Below, in pieces: positions 12,641 through 26,499 of a DNA stretch of 64,000 nucleotides. Position 1 is the stretch's first letter. Each line of letters starts with the position of its first letter. The translations under genes and the position numbers were made by a program. The notes beneath the pieces are model-generated. The model did not search any database. It was not told where the DNA came from and worked only from the letters and a program-made list of their open reading frames with translations. The stretch comes from Tubulanus polymorphus (taxonomy: Eukaryota > Nemertea > Palaeonemertea > Tubulaniformes > Tubulanidae), in NCBI RefSeq assembly GCF_964204645.1, contig NC_134034.1:4124072-4188071 (forward strand), read 5' to 3'.

Positions 12641-14806
12641 TGCTCGTGAACTCGAAGTGCATGTTTTCTCGAACACTCAAATTGCGAGATATTGAGGAAC
12701 GTACTTCGTGTCCGAATACTGGTCGATCCTTTTAAAACACGGCCCGGATCAGGCCCGAGTCACATTTTGTCCCGCGTGCTTTTGGGGGGCGCGCTGACGC
12801 GCAAACCAGTCACTCGATACTACACAGATACCTCTACAGACCCAGAGTCAGATTTTGGTCCAATAAAGAAGTTTCCAGTTTCTAGGCGCCATTTTGTGGC
12901 GGTCCCGCGAGGTCCCCATTGTTGCGATAATATGCGCTCATTTTTAAAACATAAGTTTAGATTGAATATCATATAGTTCTGTAGTCCCTTGCTTGACGAA
13001 ATCAATTTATACACCATTTTAAAGGAAATTAAATGCAGATATTTGCTGGCGATTCTTGGAATTTTTGAACTCAACAATTGAAAACAGTGACGATGTGAAA
13101 CCAAGGACCGCATATCTTAACCGTGCGTAAAAGAAATCGCAATATTTATTAATTTTAAAATATCTAAGTATTTCTTAAAGCTATATTTCCAATTTTCACA
13201 GAGGTTAAAGAGGGTTATTTGCAGTTTAAGCCTGCGTTGAATTTTTTTGAATATCTTTCCTGACGACTGATCTGTACGCGCTTGAGTTTGAGATTACGCG
13301 CAAAAGGGGTCTCCCACTGCGCATTGTAATTTCACTGAACATTGAGATTTGCGACAAGAAATTTTAAAATGCAATTTGATTTCTTCACATTTTCCATGGG
13401 GATATTTTGAGATGATAATCCATATCTTGTTTGTACCGTATTTCGGCGGGGGCAATTCGGGATCCGGTTTGTCCCGCTATTGAAGTGTGAACGGCCCAGT
13501 TGAGGAATTGTCGTATACAGCCCGTCCAGCCTAGCGCCGATTTTGTGTTCGGTGAAATCAAACGTTTTAGAGTCGATGGGGAAATGTGCCAGTCAATTTA
13601 AACGCTTAGGACATATTTAACACATATCTCTCTCTCTGGTAATCCCTCATTCTGGGATCATACGATGAATTTATTTAATGAATCTCAACCTTCTTGCTGG
13701 AAAACATCGACCAGAAAACCTTACTGATATAAAATTCCAATATAATATTTAAAGGGGTTCATATCTGTCCCCCATTTGATATTCTGTTTTAGGGGGTCAA
13801 CGTCCAGTTTGGCAACTTTCAGCTGCGCCGCATATTCAAAAATATATATAGAAACTTAGATTTTTTTTCTAGTGTCCAACCATGAGTGGTACATTCGGTT
13901 GAAACGCAAATTAGGTTCTCAACTAGGCCATATTTGCAACCGACACAGAAAGTCCCCACTCTTACAAGAAATCCTTTAATTTCCCAACGCTACAAAACTC
14001 GAATTCATCAAAGCACTCAAAGTCCATTTTCAACCATACGAAAATAAAGGTGATAACCATCAGAAGCAATATTGATAATTACAAACCAGTATAAAATCTT
14101 ATTTTTGCGATTTCTTTTCACAAATCTCAATGAAATGGCAGTGCGCAGTGGGAGACCCCTTTTGCGCGTAATCTCAAACTCAAGCGGCTACAGATCAGTC
14201 GTCAGGAAAGATATTCAAAAAAATTCAACGCAGGCTTAAACTGCAAATAACCCTGTGGAAATATAGCTTTAAGAGATACTTAGATATTTTAAAATTAATA
14301 AATATTGCGATTTATTTTACGCGCGGTTAAGATATGCGGTCCTTGGTTTCACATCTTCACTGTTCTCAATTGTTGAGTTCAAAAATTCCAAGAATCGCCA
14401 GCAAATATCTGCATTTAATTTCCTTTAAAATGGTGTATAAATCGATTTCGTCAAGCAAGGGACTGCAGAACTATATGATATTCAATCTAAACTTATGTTT
14501 TAAAAATAGGCGCAAATTATCGCAACAATAGGGACCTCGAGGGACCGCCACAAAATGGCGCCTAGAAACTGGAAACTTCTTTATTGGACCAAAATCTGGC
14601 TCTGGGTCTGTAGAGGTATCTGTGTAGTATCGAGTGACTGGTTTGCGCGTGAGCGCGCCCCCCAAAAGCACGCGGGACAAAATGTGACTCGGGCCTGATC
14701 CGGGCCGTGTTTTAAAAGGATCGACCAGTATTCGGACACGAAGTACGTTCCTCAATATCTCGCAATTTGAGTGTTCGAGAAAACATGCACTTCGAGTTCA
14801 CGAGCA

Positions 14807-14808
<2 letters not shown>

Positions 14809-14844
<36 letters not shown>
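14809..14844. repeat. (AT)n microsatellite in the right arm
   Basis: About eighteen TA dinucleotides at the position that mirrors the longer run at 12516 in the other arm of the inverted repeat. Confidence 0.95.
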
Positions 14845-14847
<3 letters not shown>

Positions 14848-15483
14848 CGTTATCAAACAGTTTTCTCCTGTTAAGTAGTTTTGTCGGCGTGGGATTCTAA
14901 TATGCTGATTCATGCTACCTGGAACCTGCACCCCTTCACCCCTTCAGGCAGCAATCTCTATTGTAGCATTCAGTCGACGATCACTTTTTGAAAGTGTGGT
15001 AATAATTGTCTATATATTATAATGTCTCTCTAGTGCTTGTAGTTTATTTGTAATTGAAAATGAAATTTCTCAGGTGAAGTAATGAACACACTCAAAGTGT
15101 AGACGATTTTATGTATTGCTGGTTATCAATGTCTAGGGCCATTCAAAGTTGATACCTCGTTCCTCATCCAAATCTCCTTTCTAGACATGACGAGGGCAGG
15201 CGAATTTTTTTGTCATGAACTTTTTTTTGAATTAAGAAACCGGAAATAAACTCGTATTTTCATATTCTTCAAGGAGACGATTGCGGGAGGGTTCTTCTTT
15301 TTTAATCCAAAAATTATTCGCGGTATAATACTTACGTAAGACGAGGGCGGGGGTTTCTCAGAGACTCGATCCATAGAAGATGAAGCGGACGGAACCAAGA
15401 AATAATTCATTTCGCTCTTCATCTAAAACATCTTCACTACAAAATATCATGAAATGCAGTATGAAATGGCATACAATATCCAG

Positions 15484-15593
15484 GGGCCGGTTTTATAGAC
15501 GGATATTAACTTTAACCCGGGGGTTAACTCAATTCATTTCGAATTGAGTTAACCCCCGGCTTAAAGATAAAACCAGTCTACAAAACTGAGCCC
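15484..15593. repeat. palindromic MITE-like element
   Basis: The outer ends GGGCCGGTTTTATAGAC and GTCTACAAAACTGAGCCC are inverted copies. The centre GGGGGTTAACTCAATTC / GAATTGAGTTAACCCCC is a perfect palindrome around ATTTC. Its GGGCC ends resemble those of the 1976 and 2104 elements, which suggests related elements. Non-coding. Confidence 0.75.
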
Positions 15594-17440
15594 AGGGTCA
15601 CATGCCCAGTCATTTTGTGAATGTCATTTATCATCTCCTAAACTACGAATAGACCGAAGAACACTGGGCTAATTGTTTTCTTGATTGAGTGGTTTATAAG
15701 GACACAAGAGCACAACTTTACTGAAGGTCTCTTCTACTCGATTATTTTGATTTGCTCCAGTTCATCATAGAAAAATGAAAATGTTCAATAAGTGCACTAC
15801 TGAAAACACAATACTTATTTTCGATGAATGCGAAATCCATAAAAAAGATCACCGAGGTGTTTCTATTTTAAAAACAAAGAGCCGACCGTACGCTTTCTGA
15901 TGCGGGTTTCCGACTATATCATTTTCTTTTATTTTGGCTTTTGGGAGTGACACGGGCGGCTTCGCGATTTGATGAAAGACAAGGTATCATATTTGGAGGA
16001 CCCTAATATCTGATGTTTGTAGTTCTCTTTCGTTGCATGCTCCAAACCGCCAAAGGACGTTTCCGATTGTTTCTAGCACCCGAGGGCCTAGAACGACTTG
16101 TGAAGCATGGAAATGAGTTGAAGTTTTCAGTCGGTGGAATGTTACATTTTTGAGGTCAAGTGGAGCCGTTTGGACAAACATTTCTACCCCCAGGACAAAC
16201 TTCAAAAAAAAGTCAACGGGCCTCCTGTTCTACCGGGAAAATGACAAATCAGATAGACATGGCAGTAACTTGCATCTAAAACCGGTTATCTATTCGCGAC
16301 ATTCAAGCGCATTTATCTAGTTCCATATCTATCGACCAAATTGGCGCCAGTACTACGGTTGCATACTCATCAGTAACGAAAGGTTTTACACGTCTCGTCC
16401 TGACTACAATCAAAAAAGAAAAGGTTCTAATAAAATGTCTATTGTTTGGTGTTCGTAGTTTTTATTTATTCGAATAGTTCTCAGGTTAAGTGTGTATGAT
16501 TATTTCGTGAAAGTGTGCTGGTGAAATGTCTCGCTGTCTGCCGTTTGTAGTTATTTTTCAATAAAACATTATCTCAGGTGAAGAATAAGCCTTTTACAGT
16601 TTCCAGGCGCCATTTTTTTGGGTACCCGCCGGGTCCGCATTGTTGAATTATTTCGTCCCTATTTTTCCCCGTTTAATATTTTTATTTCGTTGATATCTCT
16701 GGATTGGATAAAGATAGAAACAAAGTGAAAATATCGATGGACAAAGCTGATAATTAGTTGTTTTATTATATTACCCAATCATTAAGTTAATGCAACGATG
16801 CGCGCTGGTGAAGTTATGAACATTGATATCGTCTTCCCGATAATTCAACTTGAAGTCAAAACTGTCGGATACCGACGGAAATTTACTGAAACAATTTGGT
16901 GTGCGAAGCAGGCTCTCGAACTATACGATGTCAAAACTAACACGTGTTGCTCTCGTCTGCTGCCCGTACGTCAATATGACGTCACACACCCGTAGATCGG
17001 GTGGTTTTTCGTTCAGCGATCTGAATTTCATTCTTATCTACAAACCGATTTTCTGCGAAACTACTAAATGTTTTTTCCTCGCCGCTCGCTCGATCGATCA
17101 TCGCGTTTAAATTTAACGGTCGGCGGTCGGTTGCTTCCACCGGCGGCGTACAGCGGTGTGGCGACCGGCGGAAGTATACATCACTCAGTTCCGGGTTTTA
17201 CAAGTAATAAACACGTCATCGGACAACTAACGAGATTATGATTTACTCGTTTAAAAGGTTTCCATCGACATTTTTCTATCTTTTGCCTGTTTGATATTTG
17301 ACCTTGAATTGGGTGGGATTTCACGATCTTTAAACCTAGTATTTCTCTAATACATAATAAGTGACATTTATATAGCGCAGGTATCCTAACCAGAGTGAGT
17401 TCCGGCGCACTCCAAATTCTGGTATCGTAACCCCCAGCCT

Positions 17441-17712
17441 AGTCGCGATCACAATAATTATCCTAATTAGAGAGCGCGTTCACACGTAAACCATTCACTC
17501 GATACTAAACAATGCTCAAACAAAGCGAAGTGGATCATTTCGGGTGCTAATTGCAATTCAAACGCAATCATTTGTCTGGTGCTAAAATTTGGCTCGGGCC
17601 TGGTCCGACGTTTTTGGTCGGGTCAAATTTGGCCCGGGCCAAACAGGGTCGGGCCCATTTGGCACCCGTGTGAACAGTTTTTCCGGCCAAAAATGCTCGT
17701 GTGATCGTGGCT
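17441..17712. repeat. MITE-like family M1, copy 3
   Basis: It begins AGTCGCGATCACA and ends CGTGTGATCGTGGCT. The interior has GAGAGCGCGTTCACACGTAAACCATTCACTCG, ACTAAACAATGCTCAAACAAAGCGAAGTG and several GGCCCGGGCC-type blocks, nearly the same as the 19108 copy. Confidence 0.7.
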
Positions 17713-17727
17713 TATAACTCTTGTCCG

Positions 17728-17882
17728 TGTGTCAGCCATCTCTCAGGCAAGGTATCTATTTACTTCTGGGTAGAGAGATGCAATGAAGTAAGTGTCTTGC
17801 CCGAGGACACTGCAGTAAAGTACGGGGTTCGAACCCACGACCTGGCTTACCAGAGACTTAAACGCTCTGTCCACTCGCCCAC
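17728..17882 (-). repeat. tRNA-Ser/Leu-like SINE, copy 1
   Basis: Read on the minus strand it starts GGGCGAGTGGACAGAGCG (pol III A-box-like), passes a CTCTGG / CCAGG arm and reaches GTGGGTTCGAACCCCG (B box). It then continues into a tRNA-unrelated tail, AGTGTCCTCGGGCAAGACACTT. The same order is seen at 40684-40898. The acceptor-stem 3' half is missing, so it is a retroposed repeat and not a working tRNA. Confidence 0.65.
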
Positions 17883-18586
17883 GCCTCTCGCTCGTGAAAT
17901 TTTCTCATTCGCTTAGCTTCCCTTTTTTGCGGACTTCGTTCCCGAGACTAAGCCTATTTTGGATCGTTCTGACCTTCACGGCAGCAATGCCTTTGAAGTG
18001 TTCTAAATTTCACCTTGTAAGAGATATAATAATCTTCTGTATCTATCAAACTCTCATTCGGTATTTGACCCCAATTTGGCGTAGGATTTCACCGCTCAAG
18101 TTCTATCGTATACATATATCTTCAACCATTTTACTCGGTTTTGACCGCCTATGTAGAATCTTACCGGTCCGAAGTTTGCAGGGTGACACATAAATCTCGA
18201 TTCCTCCGAGAAACAAACGTATATGTGTTATTTGACCTGATTATCTTGTAGAGACGGTAATGACGATCTGTTGCGATTAGAAAAAGGATCCCAAAGGCAC
18301 GGAGATGCAGGTTGCGGCGAATTCGATTAATAATTTCGCAATAGATTTCCCGCCTACACCACCTACCTGTCAATCACGTGACTTGCTATCATAATGACAG
18401 TCTACTGGGAATAGCTTCAAACAGGGATTGATTTAGTGGACCCAAGGGGCCGGCTCATCGTGTTTACTTTGCCAAGATGATATTTTTAAAGCCTTGATAA
18501 GAAGAAAGTTGCACAATTACTGGCAAACTATTGCCGGTCATTTTGTTTTGGAATCATTCTAGATGCTCGGAAGATGAACCGCTTAC

Positions 18587-18702
<116 letters not shown>

Positions 18703-19107
18703 CTGCTGGAGACCCACGGGCGGATTTAGGGGCTGGTCTCAGGGGGTCGGACCCTTACCTTCTCATTGAGATTGACAAAGATAGTAAAACCTGCAAATTT
18801 GACATTCATTCCTTTTCCTTTCTTTTGGCCCCTAGCCTTCGAATTCTCCCTTGGACCCTGATACTACCAGAACACATTTCGACTCACCGATCACGTACAA
18901 TCAATAGTTCATAAAGACTAGGATTTTGGTACCATACATGATATGTACTCAAATTTATATAGTAGACCTAAGAAGTTTTGAACCCTGCCTCCTACATATT
19001 CTAAATATCTGGATGCACCCATCATAGGCTCTGCAATTCCGCATAGAAGTGCGTGTGTGGGTGGCCGTGCTCACGCCGTACCGATCCCACCCTCCTCGGA
19101 TCACTAT

Positions 19108-19408
19108 AGCCGCGATCACACGGAGACAATTTGGCCCGGGTCAAATTGGCACGGATCAGGCTCGGGCCAAATTTGGCCCGTGCCTAACTAGAGAGCGCGT
19201 TCACAAGCTACTAAACAATGCTCAAATGGATCATTTCCGGTGCCAGTTGCAATTCAAACGCAATAATTTGTCTGGTGCTAAAATTTGGCTCGGGCCTGGT
19301 CCGACGTTTTTGGTGGGCCAAACAGGCTCGGGCCCATTTGGCACTCGTGTGAACAGTTGTTCCGGGCCACGTTTGGCACAGGCCAAAAATACTCGTGTGA
19401 TCGCAGCT
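19108..19408. repeat. MITE-like family M1, copy 4
   Basis: It begins AGCCGCGATCACACGGAG and ends CTCGTGTGATCGCAGCT. The interior shares long blocks with the 17441 copy (AATTCAAACGCAATAATTTGTCTGGTGC and GGCTCGGGCCTGGTCCGACG). About 300 bp, non-coding. Confidence 0.75.
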
Positions 19409-20045
19409 TCTCTGTCAAGGTCCACTAAAAATCTGCGCTGTCCGGTTCGACCGCTTCTGTTTATTTTGGTGCATGTTGCGGCGCGGATCAAATATTGACA
19501 AATCGTCGACGAAAAATATTTTTTTATCATTAATCTTTCATGAATTCTTACCGCCGTACGTGACTCGCGGGTATCAACAATATGCTGTCTAGAGCCAACC
19601 CCCTTTGATGAACCAGCATTCTATCGCCCACCAGGCTCCATCTGAGATTTTTGCTATTGATATCGATAAGGTTTATTCACGAATTAAATTACAAAAGATG
19701 CGTGAATAAATTTACAAGATATTGTAAAATGAGTGGTGAAGTTTAAAGAAACTTGTTACCTAAAAGGCCCAGCCACCCACACACTCACACACACACTCAC
19801 TTCCATACACATTATACACCCCATTCGCACCTCCAATCGAGCCCTACATGACAAACGAAAATGGCCAGCATCGAAAAACGTTCCAGGATATTCAGTACAT
19901 TGGTCATTAAAATTGAACTACTAACACCAGCCAATAATTATGGACTAATTTTATCAGTACACTTTCAAAAACTGATCTCCCTCCTCAATCGTATTGTGTG
20001 TTCAGGACTTCACCTGCGCTATCCCTGATCCGAAAAGAATTAGGT

Positions 20046-20081
20046 ACATTTCATTTCATTTCATTTCATTTCATTTTTATT
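20046..20081. repeat. (TTTCA)n run at a probable retroposon 3' end
   Basis: Five or more TTTCA units are followed by TTTTTATTGTTCCACAAAAAC. Short A/T-rich pentamer tails next to such a sequence are typical of 3' ends of non-LTR retrotransposons or SINEs. No coding remnant is seen beside it. A related GAAATTGAAATTGAAATTTATTTTC stretch occurs at 63466. Confidence 0.5.
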
Positions 20082-21540
20082 GTTCCACAAAAACATGTTT
20101 TGCACAGAACATTTAACATTTCATTTTAACAGTAGATGGCATTGTACAGCGACGCAAATCGTTGACAAGTTTACGTAAAGAGACACATATACATATACGC
20201 TTGGTAAATATTACGGGACCTCGTTTACGCACCCCCAACTAATTTACAAAAGTTACTTAGTTTTACCGCCAGCTTGTGCGTATTGAAAAGTTGCCCCAGG
20301 TTTTCTATTGTTGGTACTCCCCAATAGTGACGCGAGAAAAGGCGCGCTCTTACACGTACATAGTATCACACCTTCAATAATTCTTTCTTTGTGCACTTAT
20401 ATATTTATGATATCCCCGCTTCGTTACATATGGAAAACGTCGAAGCAAAATAAACAGGACATGTAGTTGATTGATTAAAGGTCATTTATTAATATAAATT
20501 ACAGATGAAGAAACTGAGTTGATTACAAGATTTTTGCTAATTGAAACATATTGTCATGTATATATTTTGAGAAAAGTTCAGCCAAAAATCGCCAAATATC
20601 CTTCATATGATGTGACAACATTTACAAATAAGTGCATCCAATCATGTCATAAGGGGATTGATAAAGCAGCCCAATTTTTTGCCCTAAGACAAGGACGACT
20701 CCTATGTTTTGTATGGGAATTCATCGAGTGGGTCATTGTTTGGAACAATGGGGGTGGTTGAATGCTGCAGCTTGTGGAGGCTTTCAAATTCAATCACTGA
20801 TTGACAATCGACAATGGGAATGACCATTATTGTCGATGATATTAATCGTAACTTCAAATTACAGTGTGACAGATATAAACAGTATTTGCCGATGTAGACC
20901 TGTCTTCCAAGTGCGTGGGCCATGTTTTATTTTGTGAAGTTTTTCTAATAAATAAAGGCCGTCGAAAAATATACAAATTGATTCAGAACAGGAAGTACGA
21001 AAGTACACGCTGTAAGGAGACGTGGGTTATTTCGTGGAATCATGAAAAGCACTGACACTCGACCAAGGTCTGAGCCTTTGTCGGAGACTTTTTCCCACCG
21101 AAAGTAGACATTACCCGACAATATAACGGCAGTGATTGACACCTGACGCGTCGATAAAATATTTGGTTACGCATTCGTCTTTTTACGGGCTGATATTTAC
21201 TCTCGAATTTCCGTGTACAGGTCACGTACTCTTCCACTCCGGCCAAGGTCGCTAGCAGACTGAACTGACGAAACATTAAAGTTGTAACGCGGCTGATTGC
21301 TGTTTCGACTCGGCGTTCCAGCTCTTTTGATTTGACAGCCGCAAATGGCTTCTTAATCGAAAGTTTGAGTTCATACAAAGCTGCCATTTCGGAGAATGCG
21401 ACGTGGCGCTTAATGATTTATGTTTACACACTTTGACGCACGATACGTTAATGAGTGCACGATTTGATTCCAGTAACAATGATATGGCTTCAATATGCCT
21501 CCGAATCAGCTCCAAAGGTGTGTGGCTTTTATTTCCCTCG

Positions 21541-21830
21541 GAACCCAGTTTAACAGTTTTGTGGGTTGAATTTGACTCTTGACCCACCCAGTTCCGCTCA
21601 CAGTTGTATGGCTTTAATTTGAATATGGACCCAGTTCCACAGTTGCGTTGGTTCAGTTGGACTCTAGACCCAGTTCCAGAGTTGTGTGGCTTTAATTTGA
21701 ACTGGGACCCAGTTTCATAGTTCTGCGGGTTTAATTTGATACTGAACCCAGTTCCACAGTCGTGCACTTTCTATTTGAATCGGAACCCAGGTCACAGTTG
21801 TGTGGATTAAAATTTACTATATGGATGCAG
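21541..21830. repeat. degenerate tandem repeat, about 40-bp unit
   Basis: About seven imperfect units share (G)GACCCAGTTCCACAGTTGTGTGG followed by TTTAATTTGAA. The spacing varies from 38 to 44 bp, so frames are not kept. Weaker relics of the same motif are visible at 21890-22060, near 6180-6370 and at 35745-35820. An open frame runs through the array on the minus strand but has no protein signature. Confidence 0.65.
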
Positions 21831-23254
21831 AGTTTCCATATACAAAGGTTAAGCTTTGGGTTAGGATTTTTGTAGATCCTTATTTTGTAATTGCGTGGGC
21901 TTTATGATCTATAGCGTGGAAGGTATTCGGCTCTGGACCCGGTTTCACGGATTTGTTGGTTTGATACAACTCTGAATCCAATAATTCCACAATCGCGTGT
22001 TGGTTTTCTTTTTGACTGTGGGGTTTTGATCCACGCATAGTCATAGGTTTAATGGAATGTAGGGTTGATTATTCTAGGGACTTGACTGCGTTTTGTATAT
22101 ACCAAATTCCTAATCGGAGGTTCGTCGTCGTATCTACTAAAATATACGCGCCTAATGTCATTATCAAGTAATTTCAAAGGTTGCGTCGTTTGGTCGAGAT
22201 ATGTAATCGTTTATCCCGGGGATGAAGATGCGACGGTTGATAATAATGGAAGGCTGTCGGTGTCAGGTTGAATTGCCAAAACCGAACGAGTGGGCGGCTG
22301 ACCTGCGCGGTAAACGTAATGCCTGTCAGTTCATGTTTAAATTATCCACAGCCGACGCCATTCGTCGTCGTTTTCGTGCAAGTTGCGCGGCGGTTAATCC
22401 GAGCCGGCCTCAATAAAGCCTTCATCTGATGGCATTTCCCGCGAGGCCACGCATCGGCGCAGTTCATCGGCACACATCGGCGCCGTTTATATACAATTAA
22501 TATATGTATATTCATATGTATAATATGATTATAAATCGAGCGGGGAAAAACGTTGTCACTCGACGACGAAAGTGGATCCACAGTGTCCTTGAAATACGTG
22601 TCCACGCAGTCGTATTCATTATAATCGAATTGACATATTGTTTTAAGCTCTCACACATTCGGATAAAAGGACAACTACCGGTAGATAACTCAAGATATAA
22701 ATGCCTTCTACGAAGCGGATAAAAATTGAAGTTGAAATTCGATTGATTGGATGATAGCCGATTCTACAAACGCCCACACGCTTACGCCCTCACGCTTTGT
22801 TGTCTAATTCGTTCAGGCCTATACCTCTTAATTATCTACACTCTCACTTTCATCCGCCGACTATTACTCACTTCTATCGCGGATTATCCCCGAGTGAAAT
22901 TTCGATGACACAAAACGTGATCAAGCGGATAGATTAAACCGGTTCGTCGCGCGAGCGTTCGTCGAAAACTAACGGAGCTGACGAATTATATTATCGGTCG
23001 GCGTTAGATTTAAAGTCTACCCCCACGCTTCGAATTGGTTTCTTGGAATTCGACTCGTAACGTGACCCGAGATTTTAGTTCGCTCGACCTTTCAATTATT
23101 CGACTTTGAATTGAAAAGAAAAAAAAAAACGAAAAAAAAACAGAGGATGAGGACGATTATCAATAAGATGAAAATATATGTCATCCTCGTTGAAACTTTA
23201 AGGTCTTGTTGACGATTTTAATTTCAGCTTTTTTTTTAAAAATAGTTAGGCCTA

Positions 23255-23563
23255 AACTATAGCCGCGATCATACGAGCAATTTTGGCCCGTGTCATCGGG
23301 CCAAATGGGCCCGTGCCGGTTTGGCCAGGGCCAACTTTGGTCCGAGACTAAATACGTCGGACCAGGCCCGAGCCAGGTTTTAGCACGGGACAACTGAATG
23401 CGCATGATCTGGTTTCAGCAAATGACTCCGGCTTCGCTTGAAGCATTTTTTGATATCGAGTGATTGGTTCGCATTCGTACAGGCACGGGCCAAACTTGAC
23501 TCAGGCCCGATCCGGGCCAATTCGGCCCAGGTCAAACTGGCTCCGTGTGATCGCGGCAACTAT
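23255..23563. repeat. MITE-like family M1, copy 5, with possible target duplication
   Basis: The element runs from AGCCGCGATCATACGAGC (23261) to CCGTGTGATCGCGGC (23557). It is flanked on both sides by AACTAT (23255-23260 and 23558-23563), the best candidate target-site duplication for this family. The interior has the GGCCCGTG and GGACCAGGCCCGAGCC blocks. Non-coding. Confidence 0.7.
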
Positions 23564-24387
23564 TTTCTCAACTATCCACTGGTTATTTCTAACCGCATAG
23601 TACATGGAAACGGACTTCATCTCCGACGAGATGCACATCGAGATGCGGATAAAACTTCGATAACTGTCCGAGACCGAGGCACCGATTGATAATCTCAATA
23701 ATGCGCGCCATTGACGAGGAAGCTTATCGAAAAACGCATCAGGACCGACGGTGGTTTTTTCTCTTGATTACTGACATCTATTTTTGTAGTCGAGTAATGA
23801 CCGCAGAGACGCGATTACCGGGGTATGTCGACCGGAGCTTCGTATATACAGTGGTTAATTATTTAGTATTTTGTAGGCACGCGGGCGCGCGCGCAGTTCC
23901 GGCGTCAACTCGAGGTGGCCAGATCAATTATATATTCGAAGACTCGGAGGCCGCAGTGGTTCTGTATATAGTCCGAATAGTTCGTACGGTCAATTTTGCC
24001 GTTTTTTTATCCCCCCTTGTACGACCTTGCTACTTATTTCTCTGACCCTCCCCTATCCGTTCGAACATTTTGAACCAGCCCCTCGTCCAACGAATTGGCA
24101 AATGATATTATGCTTATATTATTGATGTACCTTTAATTGAAAAATGCCGAGAATTTAGTAATTACGAGGTGACTAACGAAAATGTATAAATGAAGATATT
24201 TAGAGCGGATTGATATTAGTTAGTAATGATACCGTAATTCGATATTCCGTATCAGACAGTGTTTGGCATATATTTTGGATATCTCACGTCTACTAAATAC
24301 GTACGTACCATTTTAAGAGAACCCAGAAAAGTACGTAGATTTTTCATTAACGCCTCCCCCCATACGAAGTTAGTACATTATTCTTTA

Positions 24388-24400
24388 CCCCCCCCCCCCC
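24388..24400 (+). repeat. homopolymer run of 13 C
   Basis: A C run lies between TTCTTTA and AAAGAAAGTCG. It is within a stretch where TACGTAGATTTTTCAT occurs twice (about 24330 and 24547), a small local duplication. Confidence 0.85.
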
Positions 24401-26390
24401 AAAGAAAGTCGTACGTACGATATGGACGCTCCCATACGTAGTATAGTGCACAACCTCGACACAGCGACCGAAAAAATACGTTCGCCGATACCGATAGTTC
24501 GTTACATCCAGTATGAACTGTAATTTTTGGAGACCCCAGACAAACTACGTAGATTTTTCATGATTTCGGGAAAGTATTTTTCCGAGATCTATTTCCGAAA
24601 TGTTCGATTCCGTGTTTCTGCGTCAGGCTTATTTTGAGTGAGCCTGTAAGTACGTATACGCCATCGACGACTTGGATTCGTGATCGAAATATCGTGCCTC
24701 AGCGAATCGTGGCTGTGATTGGTCGGTTTTCGGCTCAACTCGGCTGGAACTTTTCCAAGTAGGCAAAATCCGGAAGATAGGGAATTAAAAGTCCTGAATT
24801 TGTATCTCAAATGGTACTGTAAATACAATTCATTGGGGTTCAAAGCCACTAAACAACTGCCGCAACTAGCAGAAAGTTGTAACTCCATTAGCCTAGATCT
24901 TGACGATTTATGGCGGTCTTTTTTGGTAGACGACTTTCAGAGAAAGCGATTCTCTTTTCGTCTGGGGATAAAACGACTTGTTTTATCGGATAACGTGACG
25001 GATGTTAGTCTGCTTTAAAGTACGTACAGATAGTGATTAACCCGGATTTTTATAAATATTCGTCTGTTCATTTGGCTTCTTATTCTACTGTACCTCGATG
25101 GTGCGCCGCCCGGAGCGTGTTGGAAAAGTTCACCGCTCAGAGGATAGTGTCCAGTCAAAAGCATTGTCTTATTGCCCGTCGTATAACCGAATTATGAAAA
25201 TCGGCTTTCGCGCCATCGGCGTTTCTTCAATTCGATTATGATGCAAACAAATAGAGAGCGTGTATGAGTCCTTTTTTTCTGGTTAGGATTGTTTGTTTTT
25301 ATTCCCTTGTGAAGGTGCCTTCAGTATTCAAGCCTCGGCTTTTGTATACATCCTGGCTGTTGTATTAGAATTGAATTTTACATTCAATGATAAATATTGT
25401 AACACTCTCTTAGTTTATATCTGTTCTTGTAGTATTTAATTGTAATTCATTCAGAAATAAGGACGATGAAATGATATGAAAATAAAGAGACAAGTGTACA
25501 GTAAACTAATGACAAAAGCCACTCTGCAGTTAAATAGCCACCGAATGAAAACTAGGCAAGCTATCTTGATATTTAAAATTTCACTCAAAAGGGGGCATTC
25601 ATGCACATAGTTACTGAAATGTGAATTTGATGCTGTTTTCCTGACGCGCGCACTTTGCTGAGTCAACACGGGCCTTACTTATTTCACCACTGTATCTACA
25701 GGAAATATACTATTTCAATCGTCGTTCGTATTTCGTATAGCCGGTACCACCGTTAAGGTCGCCGACCCAGGAATAAAACGAGCGCCAGTAAAAAAAAACG
25801 CAGCGCGTTGACTGAAAGGTTGTTATGAATATCATCTCCAGTTGCTTGAGCATATTTCACCCGGTATCCGACAAATCGTTAGAAAATAAACGACGAATTA
25901 TGCTGTCAAGTTTATCGACGGGCTGTCGACGTTGACATATCATCGCTCAGAGATGTTGCTTTGTTAGGGTTTGTTGTGCCGAGAAAATACACGATATTCG
26001 CGTTAGATAGATGTACGAGAAATCCCATTTTTTATCTTCGGCTGTTTTTTTTTTTCGTGGGATTTCTCTCGAATATTTGCTGCGCTATTTCTCATCACTG
26101 TTACAACATAGTTCACATAACGAAGTGTAATTCAATTTGATAGCGAATACGTACGTTTAATTCAAGTAAGTTACTAGATCGTACATTATCTCCTTTCTCA
26201 ACATGACTGAATTAAAGTATGAAATGTATATCTATATCTGATGTTAAATGCTTGTGTCCTGTAACATGCACGTATGATTGGGGGGTATAAATGTGTATGG
26301 ATCTGAGTGCTGTGTATGGATCTTCTAGGTCATAATTGTCTACTAACTTGGACAGTCGTCCAGCGTATTACATTGCAATATTCCGTATTT

Positions 26391-26499
26391 GATAAGATAA
26401 AAACCCACTATTTACAAATTAAAAGAAGATTGTTTCAATAAATAAATTTCTCGATTTTAGATTTCTTCTAATTTGTTATCAATGGGTTTTTATCTTATC
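26391..26499. repeat. palindromic MITE-like element, GATAAGATAAAAACCC ends
   Basis: GATAAGATAAAAACCCA at the left returns inverted as TGGGTTTTTATCTTATC at the right. The inner AAATTAAAAGAAGAT / ATTTCTTCTAATTT segments also pair. Non-coding hairpin-type element of about 109 bp. Confidence 0.75.

Noticed and set aside
12692-14755. Matching 94-97-residue frames in both arms of the inverted repeat
   Set aside because: Both copies exist only because the arms are inverted duplicates. There is no codon or family evidence, and they overlap MITE-like GGCCCG blocks.
21276-21767. 163-residue frame on the minus strand with Cys-Gly-Thr-Gly repeats
   Set aside because: It runs through a degenerate 40-bp tandem array whose spacing is not a multiple of three; not a conserved coding repeat.
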